Shown: positions 32,361-42,029, numbered from the stretch's first letter. The stretch is 64,000 nt of DNA from Paenibacillus terrae (GCF_000943545.1 NZ_JTHP01000008.1:1-64000); one strand, 5' to 3'. Made by a program: numbers and translations. The notes: generated by a model not told the origin, from the sequence alone.

Positions 32361-32738
32361 CAAGTCGTCCTCCAATATGTTTGTAGTAGAGTGTCATGTG
32401 CTATGCGCATTATTTTTAAATGCCGTGGCTTTTATGCGGTTTTGACAGAGATTGAACGGCTATGGGTAATTGCCAGCCATGCGAACCTGTCCGCTCTGCG
32501 GTACATTCGGGATATAGCCTGCAAAAGCCAGCGCATACCATATGCGGGTTGATGTTGTTTACATAGCTCTTCCTGATTCCGAAATGGAACCGTTTTCAAT
32601 CAATCCTTATATAAGCACTCTCTTTTATATAAAAGCTTATATTATAGGATTTGTAAACGCTCTTTTATTATAGTTACATGTTAGGTACAATGAGATTGTC
32701 TAAGCCGTGTAAAATTTGCCCTAATCGAAGGTGATCTT
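32361..32738. other. Divergent intergenic region between GH42 and AraC genes
   Basis: A 378-bp gap. The half near the GH42 gene is GC-rich and carries only short frames without a Shine-Dalgarno. The half near the AraC gene is AT-rich and holds the promoters and a candidate cre site. No gene called. Confidence 0.6.
32652..32665. promoter_or_regulatory. Candidate cre half-site
   Basis: TGTAAACGCTCTTT matches the CcpA consensus at 12 of 14 positions in the GH42/AraC divergent region. Confidence 0.4.
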
Positions 32739-33647
32739 ATGATATTGAATCCTGAAGTTGATCCAGCTCTATTCGAAAATTGCCATTGGCTTCCTATCAT
32801 TGACTGGAATGTAAAGTTTTTCGGCGCTCATATTCACCGGGTAAGAGCAAACTGGTGTATGCCGGAAGAGTCACATATCGGTTTTGAAATTGTACTGATT
32901 TTGGAGGGTCGTCAGGAGACGATCATGGAAAATAACGTGTATTCGGTTGGTGTCGGCGATATTCTGATCATCCCACCGGGATTCAAGCATGTGAGTCAAT
33001 GTGCTTCCCCAGACGGGATGTATTATTTCAGCACCCATTTTAATATAGATGATCCGTTGTTCCGTCAGGAGATGATTAAGAGCAATCAGCTTTTTTTTCC
33101 AGCCGGTACTGAAACGAACATGAAGCTGCAAAAAGTCGTGCACAGCTGGATTGGCATGATGCAGGAGAACGGAGAATATACGACAGCGGATCGTTTTCGC
33201 ATGCAAATAGCCTTGTTTGAGCTGTTCGGAATATTCTCGCAAATGATATCTACCGGGATGGAGCCTACGCTTTCGCCCTCATCCGTTCAGTATGCCAAAG
33301 CCATTATGGAGGCCATTCAATCCAGATTCAAGCCTTATCGGGATGATGAATCTGCCGAGCCGACGTTCCGTATTGAGGATGTGGCAGCCTCCCTCGGGAT
33401 CAGTCCCGGATACGCACAGGAGGTATTCCGCAAGGTATACGGCTATTCGCCGCGTCACTACCTGTCTGAGACGAAGCTGCACGAGGCGAAAGTGCTGATC
33501 CAGCAACCCAATCTGCCGCTGAACAAGGTGGCCTCCCTGCTCGGATACTCCAGCTTGGCCCATTTCAGCAGACAGTTCAAGCGCTGGACCGGCACCAGTC
33601 CGCTCAAATACCGCCAAACGCTGAATCCGGTTACTGAGCAGGATTAA
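32739..33647 (+). CDS. AraC family transcriptional regulator with cupin domain
   Basis: A 302-aa regulator. The N-terminal cupin sugar-binding domain (residues about 40-120, with SHIGFEIVLILEGRQETIM and GDILIIPPGFKHV) is followed by a C-terminal double HTH (IEDVAASLGISPGYAQEVFRKVYG and LNKVASLLGYSSLAHFSRQFKRWTG). Divergent from the GH42 gene, so likely its local activator responding to an intracellular sugar. Strong terminator downstream. Confidence 0.93.
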   Translation: MILNPEVDPALFENCHWLPIIDWNVKFFGAHIHRVRANWCMPEESHIGFEIVLILEGRQETIMENNVYSVGVGDILIIPPGFKHVSQCASPDGMYYFSTHFNIDDPLFRQEMIKSNQLFFPAGTETNMKLQKVVHSWIGMMQENGEYTTADRFRMQIALFELFGIFSQMISTGMEPTLSPSSVQYAKAIMEAIQSRFKPYRDDESAEPTFRIEDVAASLGISPGYAQEVFRKVYGYSPRHYLSETKLHEAKVLIQQPNLPLNKVASLLGYSSLAHFSRQFKRWTGTSPLKYRQTLNPVTEQD

Positions 33648-33705
33648 CCTAATTACAGTTGGAGTACAAAAGTTTTCTTAAAAGATTTACAGAATAAAAT
33701 GTTCT

Positions 33706-33754
33706 AAAAAAATGTCGTAAGCTCTTAATTGTTCAAGAGCTTACGACATTTTTT
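33706..33754. terminator. Perfect bidirectional terminator
   Basis: AAAAAATGTCGTAAGCTCTT and its exact complement (33735-33754) around an 8-nt loop: 20-bp stem with A and T tracts. Confidence 0.9.
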
Positions 33755-33876
33755 GTACAGAGAAAACTACTGAATGGGGAATGGCATAAATATGTGTTTC
33801 TCACCTGAGCGATTATTAGTCATTAATAAAACTAAACTGCGTATTTGCGAAACAAAAAATAAAGTAGTGAAATATT

Positions 33877-34107
33877 TTGAAGAAATTGATCAAATCAACC
33901 CTTATTTTGGGTTTAATGCTGAATCTATCAGCGTTGACTGCACAGGCTGCCTCAGATCAGAATGAATTAGAAGGGAATTTCAAACCCCCAGTCGAAAGTA
34001 ATGTAGGAGATCAGTTGTATATGGATGGTGTTCCATATTATTCTTCTGAGGACATTAAAAAATTTGATAAAGAGCAAAAAGAAGATACCCAAACTCTAAA
34101 CAGATAA
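33877..34107 (+). CDS. Small secreted protein of unknown function
   Basis: A 76-aa frame starting at TTG: signal peptide (KKLIKSTLILGLMLNLSALT, cleavage at AQAAS), then about 50 acidic polar residues (SNVGDQLYMDGVPYYSSEDI) with no cysteine. The Shine-Dalgarno is weak (AGTGA). An overlapping frame from 33774 has no signal and is ignored. It has its own terminator and precedes a lipoprotein gene. Could be a small secreted factor or a pro-peptide; no receptor gene adjoins it. Confidence 0.6.
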   Translation: MKKLIKSTLILGLMLNLSALTAQAASDQNELEGNFKPPVESNVGDQLYMDGVPYYSSEDIKKFDKEQKEDTQTLNR

Positions 34108-34123
34108 AATAATCCGATTACAT

Positions 34124-34149
34124 AACCCTCCTCGATATGAGGAGGGTTT
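34124..34149 (+). terminator. Terminator
   Basis: AACCCTCCT/AGGAGGGTT, 9-bp perfect stem, 7-nt loop, weak T tail. Confidence 0.7.
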
Positions 34150-34177
34150 ACCAATTACAAAAAGAGGTGACTACATA

Positions 34178-34963
34178 TTGAGACTACGTTTTATTCTAAT
34201 CATCATGTTGCTGCTGACTAATTCTATTTTTTTATTTGGATGTACAAAGACTAGCCAAGAAAAAGCTATAGATAAATCAGATGAAACTAGAAACACTCAA
34301 TTGGAATATATACGACAAGTACATGTACGTCAGAATAGTTATTTTATTTTCAATTCTCATGATGATAGTCCTCAAAAAATTAAGATTAGTTTCCCCTATA
34401 GAGTAGAAGGTTTAAACATTAAAAAGGCATCTTTATTATTAAATAATGAAGTTGTATTAGATAATGTCAAAATAACTCTGATCAATGAAAAGGAATTGAC
34501 TGTAAATATCAATTTTCTTCCTGAATTTAATGCCATTGAGGCCCTTCTTGAAGATGGGAAAATTGTACGATTAAATCCTGGTCAATACTATTTCGAAAAA
34601 TTCAAGGAGGAAGATTTAAATGATTTTGAGAAGCAAATTCTTGAAGTTAAGAATTTTCATTTGAAATTCAAAAACGGACACTTGCTGGCAGATATCATAC
34701 TTCCTCAAGATAACAACTCCAAAATAGAATATCTGCTTCCGTCTCGCATTAGAAAGTATGCGTCTGATTTAAAGTTCTCTCATCATAAAACAAATGATAA
34801 CTCCGTTCAGTATACGTTGGAAGCCAATATATCCCACGATATTCTTCTGGAAAACAATGTGGATTCAATCACTTTTGATATTGGAATCATTCAAAATTAC
34901 AAAAATAACAGGTGGTTCCTAATTAAAGGAAAGGTACCCGTAGCAGCTTCTGATTTTAAATAA
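34178..34963 (+). CDS. Lipoprotein of unknown function
   Basis: A 261-aa protein with a lipoprotein signal (RFILIIMLLLTNSIFLFGC, Cys about residue 22) and a charged, beta-rich remainder (YRVEGLNIKKASLLLNNEVV, FHLKFKNGHLLADIILPQ). The start is TTG behind AAAGAGGTGACTACATA. No family recognised; AT-rich relative to the neighbouring sugar cluster, so possibly acquired. Ends at a strong terminator. Confidence 0.75.
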   Translation: MRLRFILIIMLLLTNSIFLFGCTKTSQEKAIDKSDETRNTQLEYIRQVHVRQNSYFIFNSHDDSPQKIKISFPYRVEGLNIKKASLLLNNEVVLDNVKITLINEKELTVNINFLPEFNAIEALLEDGKIVRLNPGQYYFEKFKEEDLNDFEKQILEVKNFHLKFKNGHLLADIILPQDNNSKIEYLLPSRIRKYASDLKFSHHKTNDNSVQYTLEANISHDILLENNVDSITFDIGIIQNYKNNRWFLIKGKVPVAASDFK

Positions 34964-34999
34964 TAGAAATGTAAGATACTGCTTATTCAATATAATTGC

Positions 35000-35041
35000 A
35001 AAAAGGCGCGGGTTAAAAATAGCAGAATACCGCGCCTTTTT
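35000..35041. terminator. Bidirectional terminator
   Basis: AAAAAGGCGCGG and CCGCGCCTTTTT (35000-35011 and 35030-35041) pair perfectly around an 18-nt loop, between the converging lipoprotein and M50 protease genes. Confidence 0.85.
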
Positions 35042-35044
35042 ACA

Positions 35045-36139
35045 TCACAGCCTTACATCCCCTATATGCTGATGCACCACATACATCATCCCCATCAAGA
35101 ACAAGGCCAGTCCCAAATAACCAATCCCGAATTTCCAGCGTGATGACGTGGGTACCTCGTAATATTTATCATTTTCAAACGGAAGGTAGTCAATCTCACA
35201 CAGCAGTTTAAGCTGATACGCATCCGGTGTCGGGATATGCTCCACACCATTCAGCCTTACATCCTGGACAAGACACTGCTGTGGCAGCAAAAGCGTCTGC
35301 TCCACATCCAGACTTTCCATATACACCGTCACATATTGCTGTCCTTCCAGATCCGAGTAGGTATTAAAGGATAGTCTACGGGTATGCTCCGGTCCGGGTA
35401 GCGGGTATCCTTGCTCATACAGATGCTGTACGTTAACCAGCGGCTTTTGCAATGAAGATAGGACCTTGACCTCTCCTTTATTGCGTTTAACATATTTTTT
35501 ATACAAATCGTAGGCGAAGAGCGCCCATATCAGGAAAAATAGAAGAGATTTTAAATACACAATGACGACGATTCCACCCACCAAGCCGACTAGCCACAAC
35601 CACCGCGTTACTGCCGTGGAAATTCGTCCACCGTCGAGCGGGTGAATTGGCAGCAGATTGAGCAGATTCAGGAAAAAACCGACATACGCCAGTGCATACA
35701 ATAGCGGACTGTCCGTTGCATAGGCTCCCGCATATACCGCCATAGCCCCAACCGTTCCCAGTAACGGGCCGCCCATCGCCACATACGCCTCTGTTTGCGC
35801 ATCCAAGGGATACCGTTTCATCGTAATCAGCGCACCCAGAAAAGGGATAAACAACGGTGCCGATACCGGAAGCCCTTTCCGCTTGGCAGCCCATACATGC
35901 CCCAGTTCATGCACGAACAGTAGCAGCACAAAACCGACCGCAAATCCCCACGGATACAGCAGCGCATAGAAGCCAATCGTCGTCGCCATAGATATCAGCG
36001 CCCCGCCGAATTTACCGAATTTCAATAGAGCCAACAACGACTTCCCTTTCAAAAGAAGCAGCGCCGCCGCACTGCCTAGATACCATTTGGATGAGCCGGA
36101 TTTGGAATTAGCCTTTTTATCTTCTTTTTGCAACAGCAT
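35045..36139 (-). CDS. Site-2-type M50 zinc metalloprotease, membrane
   Basis: A 364-aa polytopic membrane protein with the M50 signature HELGH (residues 77-81) in a hydrophobic helix and the third zinc ligand in HPLDGGR, separated by membrane segments as in Rip1/SpoIVFB-like proteases. A soluble C-terminal domain (residues about 225-340) precedes a last TM (GIGYLGLALFLMGMMYVV). ATG at 36139 is preferred because AAGGGGGCGG lies before it. Substrate unknown; this class cleaves TM anchors of regulators or ejects signal peptides. Confidence 0.85.
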   Translation of the reverse strand: MLLQKEDKKANSKSGSSKWYLGSAAALLLLKGKSLLALLKFGKFGGALISMATTIGFYALLYPWGFAVGFVLLLFVHELGHVWAAKRKGLPVSAPLFIPFLGALITMKRYPLDAQTEAYVAMGGPLLGTVGAMAVYAGAYATDSPLLYALAYVGFFLNLLNLLPIHPLDGGRISTAVTRWLWLVGLVGGIVVIVYLKSLLFFLIWALFAYDLYKKYVKRNKGEVKVLSSLQKPLVNVQHLYEQGYPLPGPEHTRRLSFNTYSDLEGQQYVTVYMESLDVEQTLLLPQQCLVQDVRLNGVEHIPTPDAYQLKLLCEIDYLPFENDKYYEVPTSSRWKFGIGYLGLALFLMGMMYVVHQHIGDVRL

Positions 36140-36207
36140 CCGCCCCCTTTCTCTACACCTCCATTGTATCCTGCTCTGCACAGCTTGTAAAAACTTCCTT
36201 GCTTTAA

Positions 36208-36480
36208 TTAGTGTACAGCATCCGTTCGCTTCATTAATTCAACGTACTGAATTAACTCTGCCTTTTGCTGCTCCAAGATACGAATTCTGTTCGCTAACCC
36301 GGCAAAAAAAGCTTCGATCTGGTCCCTGATCACATTAGCCGAATGCCCTCTCCATTCATGCAGACGACCATACAACACGCGCGCCGCTTGTTCATCTGTG
36401 CGAAGCTGAGCGAGCAGCCATGTCAGCTCTTTTTCCGCAAGTAATAACTCTTCCAGTTCCACCCGTATTTGTCCGTTCAA
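36208..36480 (-). CDS. WXG100-like small helical protein, likely T7SS partner
   Basis: A 90-aa all-helical protein with a W-R-G turn at residues 43-45 between two amphipathic helices (LTWLLAQLRTDEQAARVLY and IRDQIEAFFAGLANRIRILE): the size and layout of WXG100/EsxA-type and Lap-type partners of type VII secretion effectors. It lies 63 bp downstream of the lipase gene in the same direction and is probably its secretion partner or targeting factor. The distinct assignment to the TlaA/TlaB kind is inference. Confidence 0.7.
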   Translation of the reverse strand: MNGQIRVELEELLLAEKELTWLLAQLRTDEQAARVLYGRLHEWRGHSANVIRDQIEAFFAGLANRIRILEQQKAELIQYVELMKRTDAVH

Positions 36481-36543
36481 ATTACTGTCCGCCTCCTATG
36501 TATCCTACTGACCATAAAATATATAATCATTATCAGTACCTTG

Positions 36544-37821
36544 TTAAGAGCCGCTGTCAGCTTGGATGAATTGCTCTATCTTGTGCTGAAGGTAATACAG
36601 AAATTCATTCGTATGTTGCAAATACCATTGGCTGAATTCTGTCATGGAGGAATCAAGCTGCGTTACAATCGGTTGTAATCGGCGGCTTTGACTGGTATGC
36701 ATATAGCGGGAAAGTCTTACCCTCACACGCTGAAAATCCGCATCGCATTGTTGCGCGTTTGACTTCCATTTTTCGGCTACAGCAAGTAAATGCTCCGGCA
36801 TGACCTGAATCGTACCCGCAGAAGCAGATGTAGCTGCCGTTACCAGAGCTGCCTTTTGAAATTGAGTTAGGGTCTGCCCCAATTGATGCAGCCAGCCGTC
36901 CACCGTATCCATCAGGTTGAAGTCAGATGGAATACGCGGAGATTCCGTGATTCGTTCGCCTGTTACGGGATCGTACAGCGGATTAGAGATATAACCGTTC
37001 TCAAAATCATAATGTTCGAGTTTGTGATAGGCAGGTCCGCTTAAAGTGTTGTCAATTTTCTCTTTAACACCCACTCCGTTATTCGCTGTTTCATAATTAG
37101 AATCCACATAGTACGTTGATCCAACGTGAAGATCGTACCCTCCAAAGGCACCACTGGCAATAATATCACCTGGATGCAAAAAGTTCGTAATTTGATGGTC
37201 AAAGTCGCCATTTTCGGCTTTATGCCGATATTCCGTTGTTAGACTGGAAATGACAGAAGGAGCGCTAAACGTAACGGCGGTCAAGCCCGTATAAGCAGAT
37301 ACATACTGGGCATTTCCTCCCCCCAGCGAATGTCCTGTTAACGAGAAATTATAGTCTTTGTACTTCTTTTGTAAATCCTTAGCATAGTCTTCGGCTTGAT
37401 AGAATTGATTTGAGCTACCAAACAAAGCCTTATCTACGCTCTTTTCTTTTTCACTAATCCAGTTATTCAGTGCCGTAAATCCTAAAGTATCATCCATTTC
37501 TTTCATCTTCTCGTTGTAGGCATCCGAATGAATATCTAAACTATTGTTAATTTTCCGATTGATTTCAGGAAGAGCTAGGGTGGCATCATTATACAAATCC
37601 TGTGGATCATCCGTTTCTGTCCCACGATAAGCAATGACAGCCTGTTTCGTTTCTTCGTTGTAAAATGTAGTGGCCGCTAATCCTGAGTCTTCACGATTAA
37701 CGGAGTCCATTACCCTCCAGCCGGGAAGTTCTTCCACCTCTTTGCCAGGTTCCCGATCTTTATATGCTATTTCTGACATTATCTTATAAGTTTTATCATT
37801 TACACGAGTTGAAATATCCAT
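36544..37821 (-). CDS. Lipase with C-terminal WXG/LXG-like domain, probable T7SS effector
   Basis: A 425-aa protein. Residues 1-290 are an alpha/beta-hydrolase of the lipase-3 type: AYRGTETDD oxyanion region, nucleophile elbow GHSLGGG (Ser165), likely acid Asp219 (LHPGDI) and His266 or His270. Residues about 335-425 are helical (MPEHLLAVAEKWKSNAQQCD, TEFSQWYLQHTNEFLYYLQH), like a WXG100/LXG domain. There is no signal peptide. Lipase first and secretion domain last is the reversed order known from the S. aureus T7SS effector TslA. Neighbours encode a small WXG-like protein and a lipoprotein, matching a partner and immunity set. Confidence 0.78.
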   Translation of the reverse strand: MDISTRVNDKTYKIMSEIAYKDREPGKEVEELPGWRVMDSVNREDSGLAATTFYNEETKQAVIAYRGTETDDPQDLYNDATLALPEINRKINNSLDIHSDAYNEKMKEMDDTLGFTALNNWISEKEKSVDKALFGSSNQFYQAEDYAKDLQKKYKDYNFSLTGHSLGGGNAQYVSAYTGLTAVTFSAPSVISSLTTEYRHKAENGDFDHQITNFLHPGDIIASGAFGGYDLHVGSTYYVDSNYETANNGVGVKEKIDNTLSGPAYHKLEHYDFENGYISNPLYDPVTGERITESPRIPSDFNLMDTVDGWLHQLGQTLTQFQKAALVTAATSASAGTIQVMPEHLLAVAEKWKSNAQQCDADFQRVRVRLSRYMHTSQSRRLQPIVTQLDSSMTEFSQWYLQHTNEFLYYLQHKIEQFIQADSGS

Positions 37822-37858
37822 TTGAAATAACCCTCTCTTTGCTTATTAAAAGATAAGG

Positions 37859-38218
37859 TTATTCACTCCCTCTAAGCTTTTTGTCTGGTAAAACTTTCTT
37901 TAACTCTGGACTAATCAAAAAATTGGAAGTTTTTTGTGTATTGTAATCTACAGAGATATCAAATGTCTGTTCTTTGTGCCCCTTTACATTACCCTCGAAA
38001 TCAATTTTATCAGCTACATAAGTTGGCATTTTTTTTGCGTAAGTGATTTCTACATCAATACCATAAGTTTCTTTCAAATATTGAACCGCCGTAGCCTTAG
38101 CTTTACTAATCAGTTCAGCATCTTCGTCCTTATTCACTTTTTGGCATCCTCCCAGTATTAAAATAAGGGTTATCAACACCATCATTCCTTTTACATATCG
38201 GTGACTGATTATCAGCAC
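37859..38218 (-). CDS. Small lipoprotein, candidate immunity protein
   Basis: A 119-aa frame with a lipoprotein signal (MVLITLILILGGC) and a mature part of about 80 residues (KATAVQYLKETYGIDVEITY, DISVDYNTQKTSNFLI). The start is uncertain: GTG at 38218 or, better, one of the ATGs 10 to 12 codons later behind AAAGGA. It lies 37 bp upstream of the lipase gene. Lipoprotein immunity to a secreted lipase is known for TilA in S. aureus; equivalence here is inferred from position and topology. Confidence 0.65.
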   Translation of the reverse strand: MLIISHRYVKGMMVLITLILILGGCQKVNKDEDAELISKAKATAVQYLKETYGIDVEITYAKKMPTYVADKIDFEGNVKGHKEQTFDISVDYNTQKTSNFLISPELKKVLPDKKLRGSE

Positions 38219-38490
38219 CCCTTTTCATAAGCATCATATCTTATATCCACAAAATCCCTTTTATAATTGTACCTTTTCTCTACGGAAACAAACAATACGC
38301 CTTTAGACATAAGATATCATTAAGTCTTCGGTATCAAAATATTCCAAATAGCGCCCATTTCTAGTTGGTTAGTTTCATTTAACTAATTAAACAATCCATA
38401 TATTTCAATAACTATCCGCATGTGTCCACGATCACGCCTGTTCTGTTATCATAAAAGAAAACGGAATGACTCAGGAGAGGATTGCAAACC

Positions 38491-41400
38491 ATGAGCTTTG
38501 AACTAACCCGGCGGGTCATTAGACAGCTATGCAGTCAAGCCGCTTATGACGACGGGGACGCCTATTATCGGGCCAAAAGAGTGGCCTTCACGCAAATAGA
38601 TCATGATGATGGTGTGTATGAGGCTACAATCAAAGGAAGTCGCTTCTATGCCGTCGCCGCTATGATCCGCCCTAACGGCAGTATCCGCGCGGAATGCACC
38701 TGTAGCACATTTCAGACCACCGGACGGTATTGTAAGCATATTGCCGCTGTTCTTATTAACGTCCATGAAATGCTGAGCGGAAAAAGCCTGTCTGTGCGTT
38801 CTTATGCTTCCAAACTCCATTCGGACATGACCTCGGACTCAGTAGAAGGAACCGAAGCAGACGGAATCTATACTGCTACCGATGCTCAGTATGATCACGC
38901 CCGGACCGCACGATTCTCTGGCATCACGCAGAGTGACCTCCAGCTGACCGACAGTATGTTAAAGTTGTTCAGCAGCAAGAAGCCACTTCGCAGCACCCCT
39001 ACCCTGCTGGATACCCGCGCTGTTCTGGATTTTCAGTTTGTGATCCGTCCTTTTGCCTACGGTTACCAGAAGTACATGTTTGGTATAGAGATGAAAGTCG
39101 GGCCCAAACGATTGTATATCGTCCAGAAAATCCGTCCATTTCTCGACAGCATTGATCGTGGCGACAGCTACATGTTTACGAGAAACTTTTCATACGAGCC
39201 TCAGTTGTACCGATTTCGACTCGAACATGACGCCATTCTTCAGCAGTTGGTTCAAGTTCGCCGTAATGAGCGGATGATCCGGGAAACCTCGGGTACGTAT
39301 TCGTCCTCTGGCAGCCACATGAGTGGAGAACGGATGCTGCTCATTGCACCTGCGGCCTGGGAAAAGCTGCTCCCCTTGCTGGCAGCAGCACAGGGCGTCC
39401 AGTTTGAAATTCACGGAAACACAACCGAGGGTATTCCTCAGTCGGACAACATGCTGCCGCTGCAATTCGAATTCGATAAAGCCGAGGCTGACACCGAGGG
39501 TTACCAGCTAAGCATTCAAGGGCTGGATGATCTAACCATTATGGAGGGCTACGGCATCGTCATTGCCGATGGCAAGCTCGTAAAGCAAAAGAATGATCCG
39601 CTGCAACGTCTGTCCGAGCTAAAACGGATGGTCGAAGTCCATCACAAGCGGAAGATTCAGATTGCAGCGGAACAGATGGAGTCCTTTATGGACAAGGTTG
39701 TTCCCGGGCTGATGAAACTTGGACGTGTCCATATGACCCGTTCCGTATCTGAGCGGGTTACACAGCAGCCATTGAAGGCGAAGCTATATCTGGATCGGGT
39801 AAGAGACAAGCTGCTGGCTGGACTGGAGTTCCAATACGGGGAGATCATCGTGAACCCACTGGAAACCGACGAACGGAAGCCTGACAATGACCGTATTCTG
39901 ATACGGGACGGGGAGCAGGAACAGCAGATTTTGGATCTGATGGAGCATAGCTCCTTCGCCAAAACAGACAGTGGATATTTTATGGAAGATGAGGATGCGG
40001 AATATGATTTTCTGTATCATACGGTGCCACAGCTGGAAAAGCTGGTAGAGGTGTATGCCACAGGTGCTGTTAAATCGAAAATAAACAATACTCTGCCTAC
40101 CCCGAAGGTACGAGTAGAGCTGGACGAACGCACCGATTGGCTTGAATTTAAATTTGATATCGAAGGCATTCCGGAATCCGAAATCCGCCTGCTGCTAAAA
40201 TCATTAGAGGAAAAGCGAAGATATCACCGCTTGCCGAATGGTGCTTTGCTGCCGCTGGAAACAGAGGAATACAAGGAACTGATCCGGTTCATGAACGAAA
40301 CGGGAATTCGCAAAAGCGACCTGGATGCCGCACAAATTCGCATACCCGTTACGCAAGGACTGTATTTAATAGATCCCCATGATCAAGGGAAGAATCTGAC
40401 GCTGGGCAAAACGTTTCGCCAACTGCTGGAGAATATACGCAATCCAGATCATCTCGACTTTCCAGTACCCGACACACTCGCACCGATCCTCAGAGATTAT
40501 CAGGTTTACGGCTTTCAATGGCTCAAGACGCTGGCGCATTACCGTTTCGGGGGCATTTTGGCAGATGATATGGGACTGGGCAAAACGCTGCAAACTATCA
40601 CCTTCCTCGTCTCCGTGCTGCCGGAAATCCGTAAGCAGCAGCTTCCAGCCATCATCGTGTCTCCTGCGTCACTGGTGTACAACTGGCGGAATGAGCTGGA
40701 GAAGTTTGCACCCCATATCCGCGTTGCCATTGCAGACGGTAACGCGGATGAGCGTAGTCGAATCATTAGGGACGCAGCACGGTATGATGTCATTATCACC
40801 TCCTATCCTCTGCTGCGTCGGGATACGGACTTGTACGGCAAGCTATCGTTCCACACGCTGATTTTGGACGAGGCGCAGGCATTCAAGAACCATGCCACCC
40901 AAACGGCACAGAGTGTGAAGGATGTGAAAGCCCGTTACCGTTTTGCCCTTACCGGAACACCAGTGGAAAATACACTGGAGGAGCTGTGGTCCATCTTCGA
41001 TGTTGTATTTCCCGAGCTATTTCCCGGTGGAAAAAGAGCATTTCACAACCTCACCCGGGATGTGATCGCCAAGCGGGTACGTCCATTTCTGCTGCGCCGC
41101 CTCAAGAGCGACGTCCTGAAGGAGCTGCCGGAAAAAATCGAATCCGTTCAGGTGTCACGGCTCCTGCCGGATCAGAAGAAGCTGTATACGGCCTATCTGG
41201 CCAAGCTCCAGCATGAGACATTAAAGCATCTGAATGAGGAAGGCTTCCAGAAAAACAGGATCAAGATCCTTGCGGGTCTGACCCGGCTTCGCCAGCTCTG
41301 TTGTCATCCGGGCTTGTTCATTGAGGGCTACACCGGAAGCTCAGCCAAGTTTGAGCAGCTGCTTGAGATCGTTACGGAATGCCTTAGTTCGGGCAAGCGG

Positions 41401-41853
41401 ATGCTCATCTTTTCACAATTCACGACGATGCTTCAAATGATCGGACGTGAGCTTGCTCAGGAAGGAGTGCCCTACTTTTATCTGGACGGGCAGACTCCCG
41501 CTTCGGAACGTGTGGAGCTGTGCAGCCGTTTTAATGAAGGAGAACGCGATCTGTTCCTGATTTCTCTGAAAGCAGGAGGAACCGGCCTGAACCTCACCGG
41601 GGCAGATACCGTCATTTTGTATGATCTGTGGTGGAATCCCGCTGTAGAGGAACAGGCTGCCAATCGCGCCCACCGGATGGGCCAGAAAAAAGTCGTGCAG
41701 GTGATTCGTCTCGTCACGCAAGGTACGGTAGAGGACAAAATGTATGAATTACAGCAAAAAAAGAAAAATCTCATCGACCAGATCATCCAACCGGGACAAG
41801 AAACCCTTTCGGCACTGACCGAGCTGGAGATTCGTGAACTGTTAATGATCTAG
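38491..41853 (+). CDS. SWIM zinc-finger SNF2 family helicase
   Basis: A 1120-aa DNA-dependent ATPase. The N-terminal SWIM zinc finger (CTCSTF...YCKH, residues about 69-83) is followed by the SNF2_assoc region and a Swi2/Snf2 motor: Walker A DDMGLGKT (about 691), DEAQ box (about 791), and the C-terminal helicase lobe (LKAGGTGLNLTGAD, NRAHRMGQ). ATG at 38491 is preferred (AGGAGAGG upstream). This is the common chromosomal SNF2-SWIM protein of Bacilli. No defence genes adjoin it, so a housekeeping role in DNA transactions is more likely than defence. Confidence 0.93.
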   Translation: MSFELTRRVIRQLCSQAAYDDGDAYYRAKRVAFTQIDHDDGVYEATIKGSRFYAVAAMIRPNGSIRAECTCSTFQTTGRYCKHIAAVLINVHEMLSGKSLSVRSYASKLHSDMTSDSVEGTEADGIYTATDAQYDHARTARFSGITQSDLQLTDSMLKLFSSKKPLRSTPTLLDTRAVLDFQFVIRPFAYGYQKYMFGIEMKVGPKRLYIVQKIRPFLDSIDRGDSYMFTRNFSYEPQLYRFRLEHDAILQQLVQVRRNERMIRETSGTYSSSGSHMSGERMLLIAPAAWEKLLPLLAAAQGVQFEIHGNTTEGIPQSDNMLPLQFEFDKAEADTEGYQLSIQGLDDLTIMEGYGIVIADGKLVKQKNDPLQRLSELKRMVEVHHKRKIQIAAEQMESFMDKVVPGLMKLGRVHMTRSVSERVTQQPLKAKLYLDRVRDKLLAGLEFQYGEIIVNPLETDERKPDNDRILIRDGEQEQQILDLMEHSSFAKTDSGYFMEDEDAEYDFLYHTVPQLEKLVEVYATGAVKSKINNTLPTPKVRVELDERTDWLEFKFDIEGIPESEIRLLLKSLEEKRRYHRLPNGALLPLETEEYKELIRFMNETGIRKSDLDAAQIRIPVTQGLYLIDPHDQGKNLTLGKTFRQLLENIRNPDHLDFPVPDTLAPILRDYQVYGFQWLKTLAHYRFGGILADDMGLGKTLQTITFLVSVLPEIRKQQLPAIIVSPASLVYNWRNELEKFAPHIRVAIADGNADERSRIIRDAARYDVIITSYPLLRRDTDLYGKLSFHTLILDEAQAFKNHATQTAQSVKDVKARYRFALTGTPVENTLEELWSIFDVVFPELFPGGKRAFHNLTRDVIAKRVRPFLLRRLKSDVLKELPEKIESVQVSRLLPDQKKLYTAYLAKLQHETLKHLNEEGFQKNRIKILAGLTRLRQLCCHPGLFIEGYTGSSAKFEQLLEIVTECLSSGKRMLIFSQFTTMLQMIGRELAQEGVPYFYLDGQTPASERVELCSRFNEGERDLFLISLKAGGTGLNLTGADTVILYDLWWNPAVEEQAANRAHRMGQKKVVQVIRLVTQGTVEDKMYELQQKKKNLIDQIIQPGQETLSALTELEIRELLMI

Positions 41854-42029
41854 AAATGACTGGGATGTTTTTCAATGTTCAAACCATAACCAGAGCCCGT
41901 AAAATGGTACATTCCACGGACCTTGCATAGTTGAGTATAGTGGATTAATTTGAATGATGCTGTACATTAACAACGTGGGTTTGTAAATCCAATATTCCGA
42001 TGAATCACCACATTAAGGAGGAACTTATA

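Noticed and set aside
30474-32552. Plus-strand frames (168, 187 and 225 codons) opposite the GH42 gene
   Set aside because: Antisense shadows; the GH42 frame has both catalytic motifs.
38491-41853. SNF2-SWIM helicase as part of a DISARM-like or other defence system
   Set aside because: No methyltransferase, nuclease or other defence gene adjoins it; the isolated form is common in Bacilli chromosomes.
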